This document shows, in pieces, positions 35,312 through 45,249 of a DNA stretch of 64,000 nucleotides. Under the pieces are notes generated by a model. The model worked only from the letters and a program-made list of their open reading frames with translations. It searched no databases and was not told the DNA's origin. Source of the DNA: an uncultured Rivibacter sp. (GTDB taxonomy: Bacteria; Pseudomonadota; Gammaproteobacteria; Burkholderiales; Burkholderiaceae). The stretch is from assembly GCA_946480925.1 (NCBI GenBank), contig CAMLLU010000028.1, forward strand, positions 1 through 64,000, given 5' to 3'. Both the position numbers and the translations under genes were made by a program. The first letter of the stretch is position 1. The number at the start of each line of letters is the position of its first letter.

Positions 35312-35335
35312 ATAATTGAGTAAATCACTCGGGAT
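35312..35335. promoter_or_regulatory. iscR promoter with IscR type 1 binding site
   Basis: TATAAT at 35311-35316 is a good -10 box. Overlapping it is an imperfect inverted repeat with arms ATTGAGT and ACTCGGG, matching the type 1 IscR site pattern (ATA..YYGACT....AGTCRR..) at most positions. By analogy with Escherichia coli, [2Fe-2S]-IscR would bind here and repress the isc operon when clusters are plentiful. Confidence 0.75.
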
Positions 35336-35416
35336 CAACCGAGGGTTTCCCCTGGCGTGGAGCCGCCAGCCGGGTTTTCCGGCCGGTCTACGCCACAGGT
35401 TCAAGGAGCTTTCGCC

Positions 35417-35950
35417 ATGCGTCTCACTACAAAAGGCCGGTTCGCAGTCACTGCGATGATCGATCTCGCCCTGCGCGAGCACACGGGGCCGGTCGCGCTG
35501 GCGGCCATCAGCCAACGCCAGCAGATTTCCTTGTCCTATCTGGAGCAGCTGTTCGGCAAGCTCCGCCGCCACGAGCTGGTGGAAAGTACCCGCGGCCCTG
35601 GTGGTGGTTATTCGCTTGGCCGTAAGGCAGAGGAAATCACCGTGGCCGACATCATCGTCGCCGTCGATGAGCCCATCGATGCTACCGGTTGCGGCGGCAA
35701 GGAAAACTGCATGGGCGACGACACCGGCCGCTGCATGACCCACGACCTGTGGGCCAGCCTCAACACCAAGATGATCGAGTACCTCGATTCCATCTCGCTG
35801 CGCAAGCTGGTGGACGACCAACTCGCCAAGGGTGTGTCGATAGAAGAGGCACCGGTCAAGCGCGCCATCTCGAGCCAGCCGGTGGTCAAGCCGATCAAGG
35901 TCACCGCGCCGAACTCGGTGTTTGCTCTGGGCAACGCCTTCACCAAGTAA
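35417..35950 (+). CDS. iscR: Fe-S cluster regulator IscR
   Basis: A 177-residue Rrf2-family regulator that senses Fe-S status and represses the isc operon in its [2Fe-2S] form. The winged helix occupies residues 1-75 (ISLSYLEQLFGKLRRHELVESTRG is its recognition region). The cluster ligands are Cys92, Cys98 and Cys106 with His109. The last spacing is two residues longer than in E. coli. The ATG at 35417 has AAGGAG nine bases upstream. It is the first gene of iscRSUA-hscBA-fdx. Confidence 0.97.
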   Translation: MRLTTKGRFAVTAMIDLALREHTGPVALAAISQRQQISLSYLEQLFGKLRRHELVESTRGPGGGYSLGRKAEEITVADIIVAVDEPIDATGCGGKENCMGDDTGRCMTHDLWASLNTKMIEYLDSISLRKLVDDQLAKGVSIEEAPVKRAISSQPVVKPIKVTAPNSVFALGNAFTK

Positions 35951-35995
35951 CCGTTTTATGCCAGCTGGCGCCGAGCGGCGCCTACGAGCCAGCAA

Positions 35996-37216
35996 ATGGA
36001 CATGACCCCGCATTTCCCGATCTACATGGACTATGGCGCCACCACGCCAGTCGATCCGCGCGTGGTGGACGCGATGATCCCGTGGTTGCGCGAACACTTC
36101 GGCAACCCCGCGTCGCGCAGCCACGCCTGGGGCTGGGAAGCCGAAGAGGCCGTCGAGAAGGCCCGTGTGCAAGTGGCCGAACTGATCGGCGCCGACTCCC
36201 GCGAGATCGTGTGGACCTCGGGTGCCACCGAGTCGAACAACCTGGCCATCAAGGGCGCGGCACAGTTCTACAAGTCGCGCGGCAAGCACCTCGTCACCGT
36301 GAAGACCGAGCACAAGGCCGTGCTCGACACGATGCGCGAACTGGAGCGCCAGGGCTTCGAGGTGACCTACCTCGAGGTGCAGGAAGACGGCCTGCTCGAC
36401 CTCGACAAGTTCAAGGCCGCGCTGCGGCTCGACACCATCCTGGTGTCGGTGATGTTCGTCAACAACGAGATCGGCGTCATCCAGGACATTCCGACCATCG
36501 GCAGCATCTGCCGCGAACGCGGCATCGTGTTCCACGTCGATGCGGCCCAGGCCACCGGCAAGGTGCAGATCGACCTGGCCAGCCTGCCGGTCGACCTGAT
36601 GAGCTTGGCCTCGCATAAAACCTACGGCCCCAAGGGCATCGGCGCGCTGTATGTGCGCCGCAAGCCTCGCGTGCGCCTCGAAGCGCAGATGCACGGGGGC
36701 GGCCACGAGCGCGGCATGCGCTCGGGCACCCTGCCTACGCACCAGATCGTCGGCATGGGCGAGGCCTTCCGTATCGCACGCGAGGAGATGGGCACCGAGC
36801 TCGAACGCATCCGCATGCTGCAGCGCCGGCTGCTTACCGGCATTGCCGATATCGAGCAAGTATTCATCAACGGCCACCTCGAAAAGCGTGTGCCGCACAA
36901 CGTCAACGCGTCGTTCAACTACGTCGAGGGCGAGTCCTTGATCATGGGCATCAAGGGCATCGCCGTGTCGTCGGGCTCTGCCTGCACTTCGGCCAGCCTG
37001 GAACCCAGCTACGTTCTGCGCGCACTGGGCCGCAGCGACGAGCTGGCGCATTCGTCCCTGCGCATGACCATCGGCCGCTTCACCACAGAAGAAGAGATCG
37101 ACTACGCAGTGTCCACGCTGAAAGACCGCGTTGCCAAGCTGCGCGAACTTTCGCCGCTGTGGGAAATGTTCAAGGACGGTGTCGATATCAGCGCGATCCA
37201 GTGGACCGCCCACTGA
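35996..37216 (+). CDS. iscS: Cysteine desulfurase IscS
   Basis: A 406-residue PLP enzyme that takes sulfur from cysteine and hands it to IscU. The PLP lysine is K208 (SHKTYGPKG) and the persulfide Cys330 lies in the flexible loop [14 protein letters not shown]. Length and C-terminus (WTAH, close to the usual W.AH ending) are those of true IscS rather than NifS or SufS. Second gene of the operon. Confidence 0.97.
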   Translation: MDMTPHFPIYMDYGATTPVDPRVVDAMIPWLREHFGNPASRSHAWGWEAEEAVEKARVQVAELIGADSREIVWTSGATESNNLAIKGAAQFYKSRGKHLVTVKTEHKAVLDTMRELERQGFEVTYLEVQEDGLLDLDKFKAALRLDTILVSVMFVNNEIGVIQDIPTIGSICRERGIVFHVDAAQATGKVQIDLASLPVDLMSLASHKTYGPKGIGALYVRRKPRVRLEAQMHGGGHERGMRSGTLPTHQIVGMGEAFRIAREEMGTELERIRMLQRRLLTGIADIEQVFINGHLEKRVPHNVNASFNYVEGESLIMGIKGIAVSSGSACTSASLEPSYVLRALGRSDELAHSSLRMTIGRFTTEEEIDYAVSTLKDRVAKLRELSPLWEMFKDGVDISAIQWTAH

Positions 37217-37242
37217 GGAATCGCCAGCAGTAGGAGAAAGCC

Positions 37243-37653
37243 ATGTCATACAGCACCAAGGTCATCGACCACTACGAAAACCCCCGCAACGTCGGCTCCT
37301 TCGACAAGACCGAAGAAGGCATCGGTACCGGCATGGTGGGTGCACCGGCCTGCGGCGACGTGATGAAGCTGCAGATCAAGGTGAACCCCGCCACCGGTGT
37401 GATCGAAGACGCGCGATTCAAGACCTACGGTTGCGGCTCCGCCATCGCGTCGAGCTCGCTCGTCACCGAATGGGTGAAGGGCAAGACGCTGGAGCAGGCG
37501 GCCACCATCAGGAACACACAGATCGCCGAAGAACTGGCTCTGCCGCCGGTGAAGATCCACTGCTCGATCCTGGCCGAAGATGCGATCAAGGCCGCGGTGA
37601 GCGACTACAAGGCCAAGCACTCGGCGACAGCGGAAGCTGCCGCAGCGAAGTAA
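37243..37653 (+). CDS. iscU: Fe-S cluster scaffold IscU
   Basis: A 136-residue scaffold on which [2Fe-2S] clusters are built. Cys37 (APACGD), Cys63 (YGCGSA) and Cys106 (KIHCSIL) are the cluster ligands. The LPPVK motif just before the last Cys is the HscA-recognition peptide, agreeing with hscA in the same operon. An AGGAG-type site precedes the ATG. Confidence 0.97.
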   Translation: MSYSTKVIDHYENPRNVGSFDKTEEGIGTGMVGAPACGDVMKLQIKVNPATGVIEDARFKTYGCGSAIASSSLVTEWVKGKTLEQAATIRNTQIAEELALPPVKIHCSILAEDAIKAAVSDYKAKHSATAEAAAAK

Positions 37654-37663
37654 GGGCATTGCG

Positions 37664-37987
37664 ATGGCTGTCACGTTGACCGAGGCCGCTGCCCGCCATG
37701 TCACGCGCTACCTCACGAAGCGTGGCAAGGGTGTGGGTGTGCGGCTTGGCGTCAAGACCACCGGCTGTTCCGGCATGGCCTACAAGATCGAATACGCCGA
37801 CGAGGTGGCGCCCGAAGACATCATCTTCGAAGGCCATGGCGTCAAGGTGCTGGTCGATCCCAAAAGCCTGCCGTATCTCGAAGGCACGCAACTCGACTTC
37901 GTGCGTGAGGGCCTGAACGAAGGCTTCAAGTTCAACAACCCGAATGAGAAGGACCGTTGCGGTTGCGGCGAGTCGTTCCGGGTGTGA
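37664..37987 (+). CDS. iscA: A-type Fe-S carrier IscA
   Basis: A 107-residue carrier that passes iron or clusters to target proteins. The three family cysteines are visible: one in [11 protein letters not shown] and two in the C-terminal DRCGCGESF. It is 10 bp after iscU and is followed by a strong intrinsic terminator before hscB. Confidence 0.96.
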   Translation: MAVTLTEAAARHVTRYLTKRGKGVGVRLGVKTTGCSGMAYKIEYADEVAPEDIIFEGHGVKVLVDPKSLPYLEGTQLDFVREGLNEGFKFNNPNEKDRCGCGESFRV

Positions 37988-38009
37988 GGCAGTCAAGGTA
38001 GTGAACCAA

Positions 38010-38034
38010 GGCGCGGCCCTCGCCGCGCCTTTTT
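38010..38034 (+). terminator. Intercistronic terminator between iscA and hscB
   Basis: GGCGCGGC and GCCGCGCC form a perfect 8-bp stem around a short CCTC loop, followed by TTTTT. This is a complete Rho-independent terminator in the middle of the isc operon. It would lower hscBA-fdx expression relative to iscRSUA unless read through or bypassed by an internal promoter. Confidence 0.8.
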
Positions 38035-38044
38035 GTTGACCGAC

Positions 38045-38563
38045 ATGAAGCTGGATGCCAACGACTTCGAGCTGTTCGGCGTAGCACCTCGCTTCGCACA
38101 GGATCGCGCCGAACTCGATGCGCGCTGGAAGGCGCTGCAGGCCGAGGTGCACCCGGACCGCTTTGCCGCTGAAGGCGCTGCCGCGCAACGTGTGGCCATG
38201 CAATGGGCCGTGCGCGTGAACGAGGCGTATCAGCGGCTCAAGGATTCGCTCAAGCGTGCGGCCTACTTATGCGAGTTGAACGGCGCACCCTTGGATGCCG
38301 AGAACAACACCGCGATGCCGGCGAGCTTCCTGATGCAGCAGATGGCTTGGCGCGAAGCGCTGGACGAAGCCCGCGACGAACCCGCGCTCGGCGCGTTGCA
38401 CGACGAAGTGATGGCCAAGCGCAGTGAGATGCTCTCGCAACTCGCGACGACGCTGGACGAGCAACGAGACTGGCACGCCGCTGCGCAACAGGTGAGAGCC
38501 CTCATGTTCGTCGAGCGCTTTGCCCATGACGTGGAACGGCGTCTGGACGCACTGGAACAATAA
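38045..38563 (+). CDS. hscB: Co-chaperone HscB
   Basis: A 172-residue J-type co-chaperone that delivers IscU to HscA. The HPD tripeptide is in EVHPDRFAAE, and the C-terminal helical domain (ALHDEVMAKRSEMLSQLATTLD) binds IscU. The ATG at 38045 is chosen; an upstream TTG falls in the U-tract of the terminator and is unlikely. No clear ribosome site is seen. Confidence 0.95.
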   Translation: MKLDANDFELFGVAPRFAQDRAELDARWKALQAEVHPDRFAAEGAAAQRVAMQWAVRVNEAYQRLKDSLKRAAYLCELNGAPLDAENNTAMPASFLMQQMAWREALDEARDEPALGALHDEVMAKRSEMLSQLATTLDEQRDWHAAAQQVRALMFVERFAHDVERRLDALEQ

Positions 38564-38584
38564 AAAGGTCGCTAGCAAGACACC

Positions 38585-40441
38585 ATGGCCCTCCTGCAGA
38601 TTTCAGAACCTGGGCAATCGCCCGACCCGCATCAGCGCCGCATCGCGGTGGGCATCGACCTCGGGACCACGCACTCGCTGGTGGCGGCGGTGCGGCATGG
38701 CGTGGCGGAGTGCCTGCCCGACGAACAAGGCCGCGTGATCCTGCCGTCGGCCGTGCGCTACCTGGGCAATGGCCGCCGCCAGATCGGCTTCGACGCGCTG
38801 GCCGAGCAGGCCAACGATCCGCAGAACACTATCGTTTCGGTGAAGCGCTTCATGGGCCGTGGCTTGGCCGACATCGCCGAGCGCGGCAAGCTGCCATATC
38901 AGTTCGTCGAAGCGCCTGGCATGGTCGGCTTGGCCACGCGTGAAGGCGTGAAGTCGCCCGTGGAGGTGTCGGCCGAGATCCTTGCGTCGCTGCGACAGCG
39001 GGCTGAAGACAGCTTCAACGACGATGTCTTCGGGGCGGTCATCACCGTGCCGGCTTACTTCGACGACGCTCAACGCCAGGCCACCAAGGACGCAGCCAAG
39101 CTGGCCGGCTTGAACGTGTTGCGGCTCATCAACGAGCCCACAGCCGCGGCCATCGCCTATGGCCTCGAGAACGGTTCCGAAGGCCTCTATGCGGTGTACG
39201 ACCTGGGCGGCGGCACCTTCGACATTTCGCTCCTGCGCCTGACACGCGGCGTTTTCGAAGTGGTGGCCACCGGTGGTGATTCAGCGCTGGGCGGCGACGA
39301 CTACGACCATGCGATCGCCGATTGGGCTGAAAGCGAATCCGGCATCCACCCTGCCACGCCGCAAGACCAGCGTGCGTTGCTGGTGGTGGCACGCAAGACC
39401 AAGGAGGCGCTGACCGACCACGCCGATGCGCCGCTCGAGGTGACGTTGAGTGCCTGTGGGGTCAAGCTCCTGCTCACGCGCAACAAGTTCGACGAGATCA
39501 CCAAGCCGCTTACTGACCGCACGCTGGCCGCTGTGCGAAAGGTGCTGCGCGATGCCAAGGTCACGAAAGACGAAGTGCAGGGCGTCGTGCTGGTGGGCGG
39601 CTCCACACGCATGCCGCAGATCCGCGAAGCGGTTGAAAGGCACTTCGGCCGTGCGCCTCTCGTGAACCTCAACCCCGACGAGGTGGTGGCACTCGGTGCG
39701 GCCATCCAGGCCAACCAACTGGCCGGCAATGCGCAGGACGGCGAGATCCTCCTGCTTGACGTGATCCCGCTGTCGCTGGGGCTCGAGACGATGGGCGGGC
39801 TGGTGGAGCGCATCATCCCGCGCAACTCCACCATCCCCACCGCACGCGCGCAGGACTTCACCACGTTCAAGGATGGGCAGACGGCGCTGGCCGTCCACGT
39901 GGTGCAGGGCGAGCGCGAGCAAGTCGAGCATTGCCGCTCGCTGGCGCGTTTTGAATTGCGCGGCATTCCGTCCATGGTGGCCGGTGCCGCACGCATCCGC
40001 GTGAGCTTCCAGGTCGATGCGGACGGCTTGCTCAGCGTGTCGGCGCGCGAGCTCACGTCCGGCGTCGAAGCTGCCATCACGGTGAAGCCGAGTTACGGCC
40101 TCACCGACGACCAGATCGCCGGCATGCTGCAAGAAGGCTTCCGTGCCGCCGAAGGCGACATGAAAGACCGCGCACTGCGCGAGTCGCGTGTCGAGGCCGA
40201 GCGCATGGTGCTGGCCACGCGTTCGGCGCTGGCTGCCGATGGCGACCTGCTCGGCGATGAAGATCGCGCAGCCGTCGAGGCACTGATGGCGGGCGTGCTG
40301 GAGGCCGCCAAGGGCGAAGACCACCATGCCATCGACGCCGCCATCGAGGCGCTGGCGAAGGGCACCGAGGCCTTTGCCGCCGAACGCATGAACCGCGGTA
40401 TTCGCCAGGCGCTTTCAGGCCGCAGCGTCGAAGAGGTTTGA
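38585..40441 (+). CDS. hscA: Hsp70-type chaperone HscA
   Basis: A 618-residue DnaK-like ATPase dedicated to Fe-S transfer from IscU. The nucleotide-binding domain has [13 protein letters not shown] near residue 22, the phosphate-2 loop [11 protein letters not shown] and the adenosine loop [11 protein letters not shown]. The substrate-binding domain with [16 protein letters not shown] and a helical lid completes it. It is shorter than DnaK and lies between hscB and fdx, which fixes the identity. Confidence 0.97.
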   Translation: MALLQISEPGQSPDPHQRRIAVGIDLGTTHSLVAAVRHGVAECLPDEQGRVILPSAVRYLGNGRRQIGFDALAEQANDPQNTIVSVKRFMGRGLADIAERGKLPYQFVEAPGMVGLATREGVKSPVEVSAEILASLRQRAEDSFNDDVFGAVITVPAYFDDAQRQATKDAAKLAGLNVLRLINEPTAAAIAYGLENGSEGLYAVYDLGGGTFDISLLRLTRGVFEVVATGGDSALGGDDYDHAIADWAESESGIHPATPQDQRALLVVARKTKEALTDHADAPLEVTLSACGVKLLLTRNKFDEITKPLTDRTLAAVRKVLRDAKVTKDEVQGVVLVGGSTRMPQIREAVERHFGRAPLVNLNPDEVVALGAAIQANQLAGNAQDGEILLLDVIPLSLGLETMGGLVERIIPRNSTIPTARAQDFTTFKDGQTALAVHVVQGEREQVEHCRSLARFELRGIPSMVAGAARIRVSFQVDADGLLSVSARELTSGVEAAITVKPSYGLTDDQIAGMLQEGFRAAEGDMKDRALRESRVEAERMVLATRSALAADGDLLGDEDRAAVEALMAGVLEAAKGEDHHAIDAAIEALAKGTEAFAAERMNRGIRQALSGRSVEEV

Positions 40442-40446
40442 ACTAC

Positions 40447-40785
40447 ATGACCATCATCAAGATCCTGCCCCACCAGGAATACTGCCCCGAAGGCAAGACC
40501 ATCGAGGTGCAACCCGGCACGTCGGTCTGCGAGGCCCTGCTAGAAAACGACATCGAGGTCGAGCATGCCTGCGAAATGAGCTGTGCATGCACCACCTGCC
40601 ACGTCATCGTGCGCGAAGGCTTCAACTCGCTCAACGAGATGGACGAGAGCGAGGAAGACCTCCTCGACCGCGCATGGGGCCTGGAGCCCAACTCGCGCCT
40701 GAGCTGCCAGGCCATCGTCGCTCAGCAGGACTTGGTGGTCGAGATTCCGCGATACTCGATCAACCACGCCAAAGAGAACCACTGA
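40447..40785 (+). CDS. fdx: ISC [2Fe-2S] ferredoxin
   Basis: A 112-residue adrenodoxin-type ferredoxin that gives electrons for cluster assembly. The cluster motif is ACEMSCACTTC (C-x5-C-x2-C), with the fourth Cys in SRLSCQA. The ATG at 40447 lies 6 bp after hscA. Final gene of the isc operon proper; dnaQ follows after 10 bp and may be co-transcribed. Confidence 0.96.
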   Translation: MTIIKILPHQEYCPEGKTIEVQPGTSVCEALLENDIEVEHACEMSCACTTCHVIVREGFNSLNEMDESEEDLLDRAWGLEPNSRLSCQAIVAQQDLVVEIPRYSINHAKENH

Positions 40786-40795
40786 GCCGGGCCGC

Positions 40796-41509
40796 ATGAC
40801 TCGACAAATCTTCCTCGACACCGAAACCACTGGCCTCAGCCCCGAATCCGGCGACCGCATCATCGAGATCGGCTGTGTCGAGATGATCAACCGCCGGCTC
40901 ACCGGCAACAACAAGCACTTCTATCTCAACCCCGAGCGCGCCAACAGCGAAGACGCGGTCAAGATCCACGGCCTGACCGATGAGTTCCTGGCCGACAAGC
41001 CGCTGTTCTCGGCCATCGCCAATGAGTTGATGGAATACCTGGCCGGGGCCGAGATCATCATCCACAACGCCGGCTTCGACGTCGGCTTCATGAACGAGGA
41101 ACTGCGCCGCATCGGCCGGGGCAAGTTCACCGAGCACGTGGCCCAGGTGTCCGACAGCCTGCTGATGGCCCGCGAGATGTTCCCGGGCAAGTCGAACTCG
41201 CTCGATGCGCTGTGCAAGCGCCTGGAGGTGGACAACGCGAGCCGCACGTTGCACGGGGCCTTGCTCGACGCGGGGCTGCTGGCCGAGGTCTACATCCGCA
41301 TGACGCGTGGCCAGAACACGCTGGTCATCGACGTGGCCGAGTCGGCGGGCTCTGAGCAGAACATCGACGTGCCGCTCGTCGATCTCACGCAGTTCACGCT
41401 GCCGGTGCTGGTGCTGAGCGAGGAAGAGCGCACGGAGCACGAGGCGTTGTTGGTCGACCTCGACAAGGCGAGCAACGGCAAGACAATCTGGCGCGCAGTT
41501 ATGGCATAA
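40796..41509 (+). CDS. dnaQ: DNA polymerase III epsilon subunit
   Basis: A 237-residue 3'-5' proofreading exonuclease. Catalytic residues D8, E10 (FLDTETTG), D95 (HNAGFDVGF), H153 and D158 (HGALLDAG) fit the DEDDh pattern with the spacing of the E. coli enzyme. The C-terminal ~60 residues would bind the alpha subunit. Only 10 bp after fdx and 77 bp before tRNA-Val. Confidence 0.95.
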   Translation: MTRQIFLDTETTGLSPESGDRIIEIGCVEMINRRLTGNNKHFYLNPERANSEDAVKIHGLTDEFLADKPLFSAIANELMEYLAGAEIIIHNAGFDVGFMNEELRRIGRGKFTEHVAQVSDSLLMAREMFPGKSNSLDALCKRLEVDNASRTLHGALLDAGLLAEVYIRMTRGQNTLVIDVAESAGSEQNIDVPLVDLTQFTLPVLVLSEEERTEHEALLVDLDKASNGKTIWRAVMA

Positions 41510-41586
41510 TCGCGGTCTTCACTTTCGGCGCCGGCCAAGGGTCAGCAAGACGGTCAGCCCAAAGCGCACCCGGTTTCAAAGGAATC

Positions 41587-41661
41587 GGGCGGTTAGCTCA
41601 GCGGTAGAGCACTGCCTTCACACGGCAGGGGTCGCAGGTTCGAACCCTGCACCGCCCACCA
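41587..41661 (+). tRNA. tRNA-Val (anticodon CAC)
   Basis: A 75-nt cloverleaf from GGGCGGTTAGCTCAGC to an encoded CCA. The acceptor stem GGGCGGT pairs with ACCGCCC. The anticodon stem CTGCC/GGCAG encloses loop TTCACAC, giving anticodon CAC for GTG. The T-arm GCAGGTTCGAACCCTGC is perfect. Confidence 0.95.
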
Positions 41662-41670
41662 AAACAAGAA

Positions 41671-41699
41671 GCCCGCAAGCTCAAAGCTTGCGGGCTTTT
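41671..41699 (+). terminator. tRNA-Val terminator
   Basis: GCCCGCAAGC and GCTTGCGGGC form a perfect 10-bp stem with loop TCAAA, followed by TTTT. It ends the tRNA-Val transcript and is also near the 3' end of the convergent zinc-ribbon gene. Confidence 0.85.
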
Positions 41700-41725
41700 C
41701 TGTTTCTGCCTTGCTTCTTCTGCGC

Positions 41726-42007
41726 TCAGTCGAAGAAGTCGCTGAGCCAGGACTTCTTGCGGTAGTGCCCGCTGCCGTGGCGGAAGTCGGAGTCCACGAA
41801 GTCCGGCCTTCGCTGCTGGTAGTGCTGCTGAGGCGCTGCTGCGGGTGCTGCCCCTCTCTGGCCTTCGTATTGGGCCGAACGCTCGATCAGCTTGTCGAGT
41901 TCACCGCGGTCGAGCCACACGCCGCGGCATTGGGGGCAGTAGTCGATTTCCACGCCCTGCCGGTCGGCCATGACCAGGTTCGATTCGGGGCAGACGGGGC
42001 ATTTCAT
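41726..42007 (-). CDS. TFIIB-type zinc-ribbon protein
   Basis: A 93-residue protein. The N-terminal half is a zf-TFIIB-type ribbon: MKCPVCPES and YCPQCRGVWLDRGELDKL give CPxC...CPxC. A Gln/Pro-rich linker and a basic, aromatic C-terminus (YRKKSWLSDFFD) follow, the usual layout of these short bacterial proteins. Function is unknown; zinc or nucleic-acid binding is expected. Divergent from the SARP regulator. Confidence 0.88.
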   Translation of the reverse strand: MKCPVCPESNLVMADRQGVEIDYCPQCRGVWLDRGELDKLIERSAQYEGQRGAAPAAAPQQHYQQRRPDFVDSDFRHGSGHYRKKSWLSDFFD

Positions 42008-42159
42008 TGCTCAGGCTCCTTGCGTTGGTAGGGACAAGCTCGTTAGTCGCGCCACCGCGCGGCAAGTTCAACCGGGGTTCTGTGACACACCACTGCAGTT
42101 GTTGCGGGCGCGTGTGGAAACGCGCATGCTGCCGGCTCATCGGAGCCGAGGCCCCGGCA

Positions 42160-45150
42160 ATGCCTGTTCGCCTGCAGTTGTTCGGCAACCCTCAGATCGA
42201 CCACGGCGATGGCGTGCCGTTTGTGCTGCCGTTCGAGCGGCGCTACCAGGTGCTGGTGTTCCTGGCGCTCAAGAGCGGCTGGGTGGTGCGCGCCGAGTTG
42301 TCGGCGATGCTGTGGCCCGACCAGCCGGGCAAGCTGGCTTCTTCGAACCTTCGCAAGGCGCTTTTCCGGCTGCAGGAGCTGCCCTGGGGCCGGTGTGTCG
42401 AATCGCACGGCAATGCCCTGCGCGTTACCGAAACGGCTACTGACGTGGTCGAGTTCGAGTTGGCCCTGCGCGAGCAGCGCGTGGCCGATGCATTGCGCCT
42501 GTACCGTGGCCAGCTGCTGCAGGGCTTCGAAGACGATGCCAGCGAAGCTTGGTCGAGCTGGTTGAACTTCGAGCGTGATCGCCTGCGCACCGCCTGGCGT
42601 GCTGCTGCGTTGTCGCGGTTGGGCGAAGACGTCGACGCCGGCGAAGCGGCCGACCTCTCGGCTCGCCTGCTCGAGGCAGACCCGCTCGACGAGGCGGCCC
42701 TGCAGGCCCACGTGCAGTGGCTGGCACGGTGCGGGCAGGGCGCGCGGGCGCGACAGGCGTATGCGGTGTTTGCGCAGCGCCTGCAACAGGAGCTGGGGCT
42801 GGCGCCGAGTGCGGCGCTCGAGGCCCTGCATGCCTCACTGGGCGCTTCACCGGCGCAGCCCTTCATGCCTCGCAACGCGGGGCCGCAAGCAGAAGACGAG
42901 AGCTTCGTCGGCCGCCTGGTCGAGCTGCGCCACATCGGCTCGCAGATGGCGCAAGACGGCTGCCGGCTGCTGAGCCTCATCGGCCCCGGCGGTGTGGGCA
43001 AGACGCGGCTGGCACGGCGGGCGCTGCAGGACTTGGCGTCAAGCTTTGCCGACGGCGTGGCCTTCGTGGCACTCGAAGACACCGCTTCGGCCAGCGAGTT
43101 GGCCGGCCGGATGGCGCGCGATCTCGGCGTGAGCCTCACGGGCAGCGCCCAGCCGCTGGAACAGGTGAGCGCCTTCCTGCGCGAGCGGCACATGCTGCTG
43201 GTGCTCGACAACTTCGAGCAGCTGGTGCCCGATGCCGTGCCGCAGCTGGCCGCGCTGCTGCAACACTGCCCTCGGCTCAAGCTCATCGTCACCACGCGCG
43301 TGCGGCTTGCGCTGCCTGCCGAATGGCTGCTGCCGGTCGAAGGCCTGCCATGCCCCGAGCTGGAAGACGAAGATCGCATCGAAGCCTTCGACGCTGCACG
43401 GCTGTTCGTGAACGCGGCGCGGCACGTCGAGCCGAGCCTGCTGCCGGCCGCGGAAGCAGCGGCCATCGTCGACATCTGCCGGCAGGTCGGTGGCCTGCCG
43501 CTGGCGCTGGAGCTCGCCGCGGCGTGGACGCGGGTGCTCCCGTGCGCGGCCATTGCAGAAGAGCTGCGTCAGGGGGCCGAGCTGCTGCGCGCCAGCGATG
43601 CTTCTCACGCCGCACGGCACGCCAGCATCGAGATGGTGTTCGAACACTCGTGGCGGCTGCTGACGCCGCTCGAGCGCGAGGTACTGGCGCGGCTGTCGGT
43701 GTTCCGCGGTGGCTTCACGGCCGAGGCGGCGCGTGCCGTTGCTGCAGCCTCGTTGCCCGTGCTGGGCGCGCTGGCCGACAAGTCGCTGCTGCGCAAGGAA
43801 GACGCACGCCTCTTCCTGCACCCGCTGGTGCAGCAGCTGGCCGCGCAGCGGCTGCAGGTGCAGGCCGACGTGCACGAGGCGGCACACGCTGCGCACGGCC
43901 AGTACTTCCATCGCCTGCTGGCGCAGCTGCGCAGCACCGTCGAACGCGCAGACCGTGAGGCACTGCGGCAGATCGACATCGAGTTCGACAACGTGCGCGC
44001 CGCCTGGCGCTGGGCTGTGGCGCAAGAGCAGTTCGTGCTGCTGACCAAGAGCGTCCTCGCGCTGCTGCAGTACTGCGACCACCGTGGCCGCCTGGACGAA
44101 GGGCTCGTGCTGCTGCGTGCGGCGTCCGAGGTGCAGCCGCAGCGCATCGAGCCCCTGTTGTGGAGCGCGGCAGCGCATTGCGAATATCGGCTGGACCGTT
44201 ATGCCGATGCGAAGGCCAGTGCCTTGCGTGCGCTGGCTGCGTCGAGGCGCGTGTCGCGCGACCGCGATGCACGCCTGCAGTCCTTCAAGGTGCTGGGCGC
44301 GTGCTGCCTGCGCCTGGGCCGCCACGACGAGGCGCGACAGCACTACCAGAGCGCGCTGCAGGAATCTCCACCCGGCGAGTACCCGCGCGACGCGGCGGCG
44401 CTGCTCGACAACCTGGCATTGGTGGAGAAGGCGGTGGGGCGCTTCGAAGAGTCGATGCAGATGTCGATGCAGTCGCTCGTGCAGCACCGCCAGCTCGGCG
44501 ACGCCGCCGGCGAAGCGCTGTGTCTCAACAACCTCGGTGCCCTGCAGGTGGACCTGGGCGACCACGCCGCCGGCCTGGTGAACCTGAAGGCCAGCCTGGT
44601 GCTGTGCGAGCGCCATGGCCTGGTGGCAACGAAAGGGCTGGTGCTCGCCAACCTGACCGAGCTCGCCGTGAAGAACGGTGACATCGAAGCCGCGCGGCGA
44701 CACGGGCAGCAGGCACTCGTCGTGGCGCAAGCCATCGGCAACCGCGCCATCGAATCGTGGCTGCACATGCTGCTCGCCAGCGCGGCCCTCCAGCAGGGCG
44801 ACCGAGCCGAAGCCCGCATGCAATTGCGCACGGCACTGGAAACGGCCATCGCCATCGGCCGGCCGGCGCTGCAACTGGCCGGCCTCATGAGCTTTGCCGA
44901 ACTCCTGGTGCACCAGGGCGACGCAGACTGCGCGCACGCGGTGCTCGTGCTCGCGGCATCGCAGCCTTCGGCGAACGCCCACCAGCAGCAGGAAATTCGC
45001 GAGCGGCTGCAGCGGTGGGGCCTGGCCGGGCATGCCTCGCCGGCATCGCCCCGGCAAGCACCCACGCTGGGCGAGCTCGTGCATCGCATTGCGGCCGAGA
45101 GCGACGTTGCCCACGCACCGCTGGTCGCCTGGCTGCGCGGCTCGCGCTAG
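42160..45150 (+). CDS. SARP/BTAD-type regulator with ATPase and TPR domains
   Basis: A 996-residue one-component regulator. A winged-helix DNA-binding domain (about 1-90, FLALKSGWVVRAELSAMLWPDQ and NLRKALFRLQE) is followed by a BTAD helical domain (about 95-250). The NB-ARC/STAND ATPase has P-loop GPGGVGKTRLA near residue 277 and Walker B MLLVLDNFEQL. TPR repeats (about 650-930) probably sense a ligand or partner. AfsR-like proteins of this type activate neighbouring genes. Here the hydrolase, methyltransferase and haloperoxidase-like genes follow on the same strand, so they are the likely targets. The ATG at 42160 is chosen because the domain starts there; the upstream in-frame stretch looks non-coding. 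Confidence 0.85.
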   Translation: MPVRLQLFGNPQIDHGDGVPFVLPFERRYQVLVFLALKSGWVVRAELSAMLWPDQPGKLASSNLRKALFRLQELPWGRCVESHGNALRVTETATDVVEFELALREQRVADALRLYRGQLLQGFEDDASEAWSSWLNFERDRLRTAWRAAALSRLGEDVDAGEAADLSARLLEADPLDEAALQAHVQWLARCGQGARARQAYAVFAQRLQQELGLAPSAALEALHASLGASPAQPFMPRNAGPQAEDESFVGRLVELRHIGSQMAQDGCRLLSLIGPGGVGKTRLARRALQDLASSFADGVAFVALEDTASASELAGRMARDLGVSLTGSAQPLEQVSAFLRERHMLLVLDNFEQLVPDAVPQLAALLQHCPRLKLIVTTRVRLALPAEWLLPVEGLPCPELEDEDRIEAFDAARLFVNAARHVEPSLLPAAEAAAIVDICRQVGGLPLALELAAAWTRVLPCAAIAEELRQGAELLRASDASHAARHASIEMVFEHSWRLLTPLEREVLARLSVFRGGFTAEAARAVAAASLPVLGALADKSLLRKEDARLFLHPLVQQLAAQRLQVQADVHEAAHAAHGQYFHRLLAQLRSTVERADREALRQIDIEFDNVRAAWRWAVAQEQFVLLTKSVLALLQYCDHRGRLDEGLVLLRAASEVQPQRIEPLLWSAAAHCEYRLDRYADAKASALRALAASRRVSRDRDARLQSFKVLGACCLRLGRHDEARQHYQSALQESPPGEYPRDAAALLDNLALVEKAVGRFEESMQMSMQSLVQHRQLGDAAGEALCLNNLGALQVDLGDHAAGLVNLKASLVLCERHGLVATKGLVLANLTELAVKNGDIEAARRHGQQALVVAQAIGNRAIESWLHMLLASAALQQGDRAEARMQLRTALETAIAIGRPALQLAGLMSFAELLVHQGDADCAHAVLVLAASQPSANAHQQQEIRERLQRWGLAGHASPASPRQAPTLGELVHRIAAESDVAHAPLVAWLRGSR

Positions 45151-45249
45151 CCGAAGACTCCACCGCTCTCTACGCAAGCCGTCGAGGAACGCTCGAGGAA
45201 CGCCCCTGCGCGCACAGTCCGCTGCCTCCACCCACACCAAGGAGCAGTG

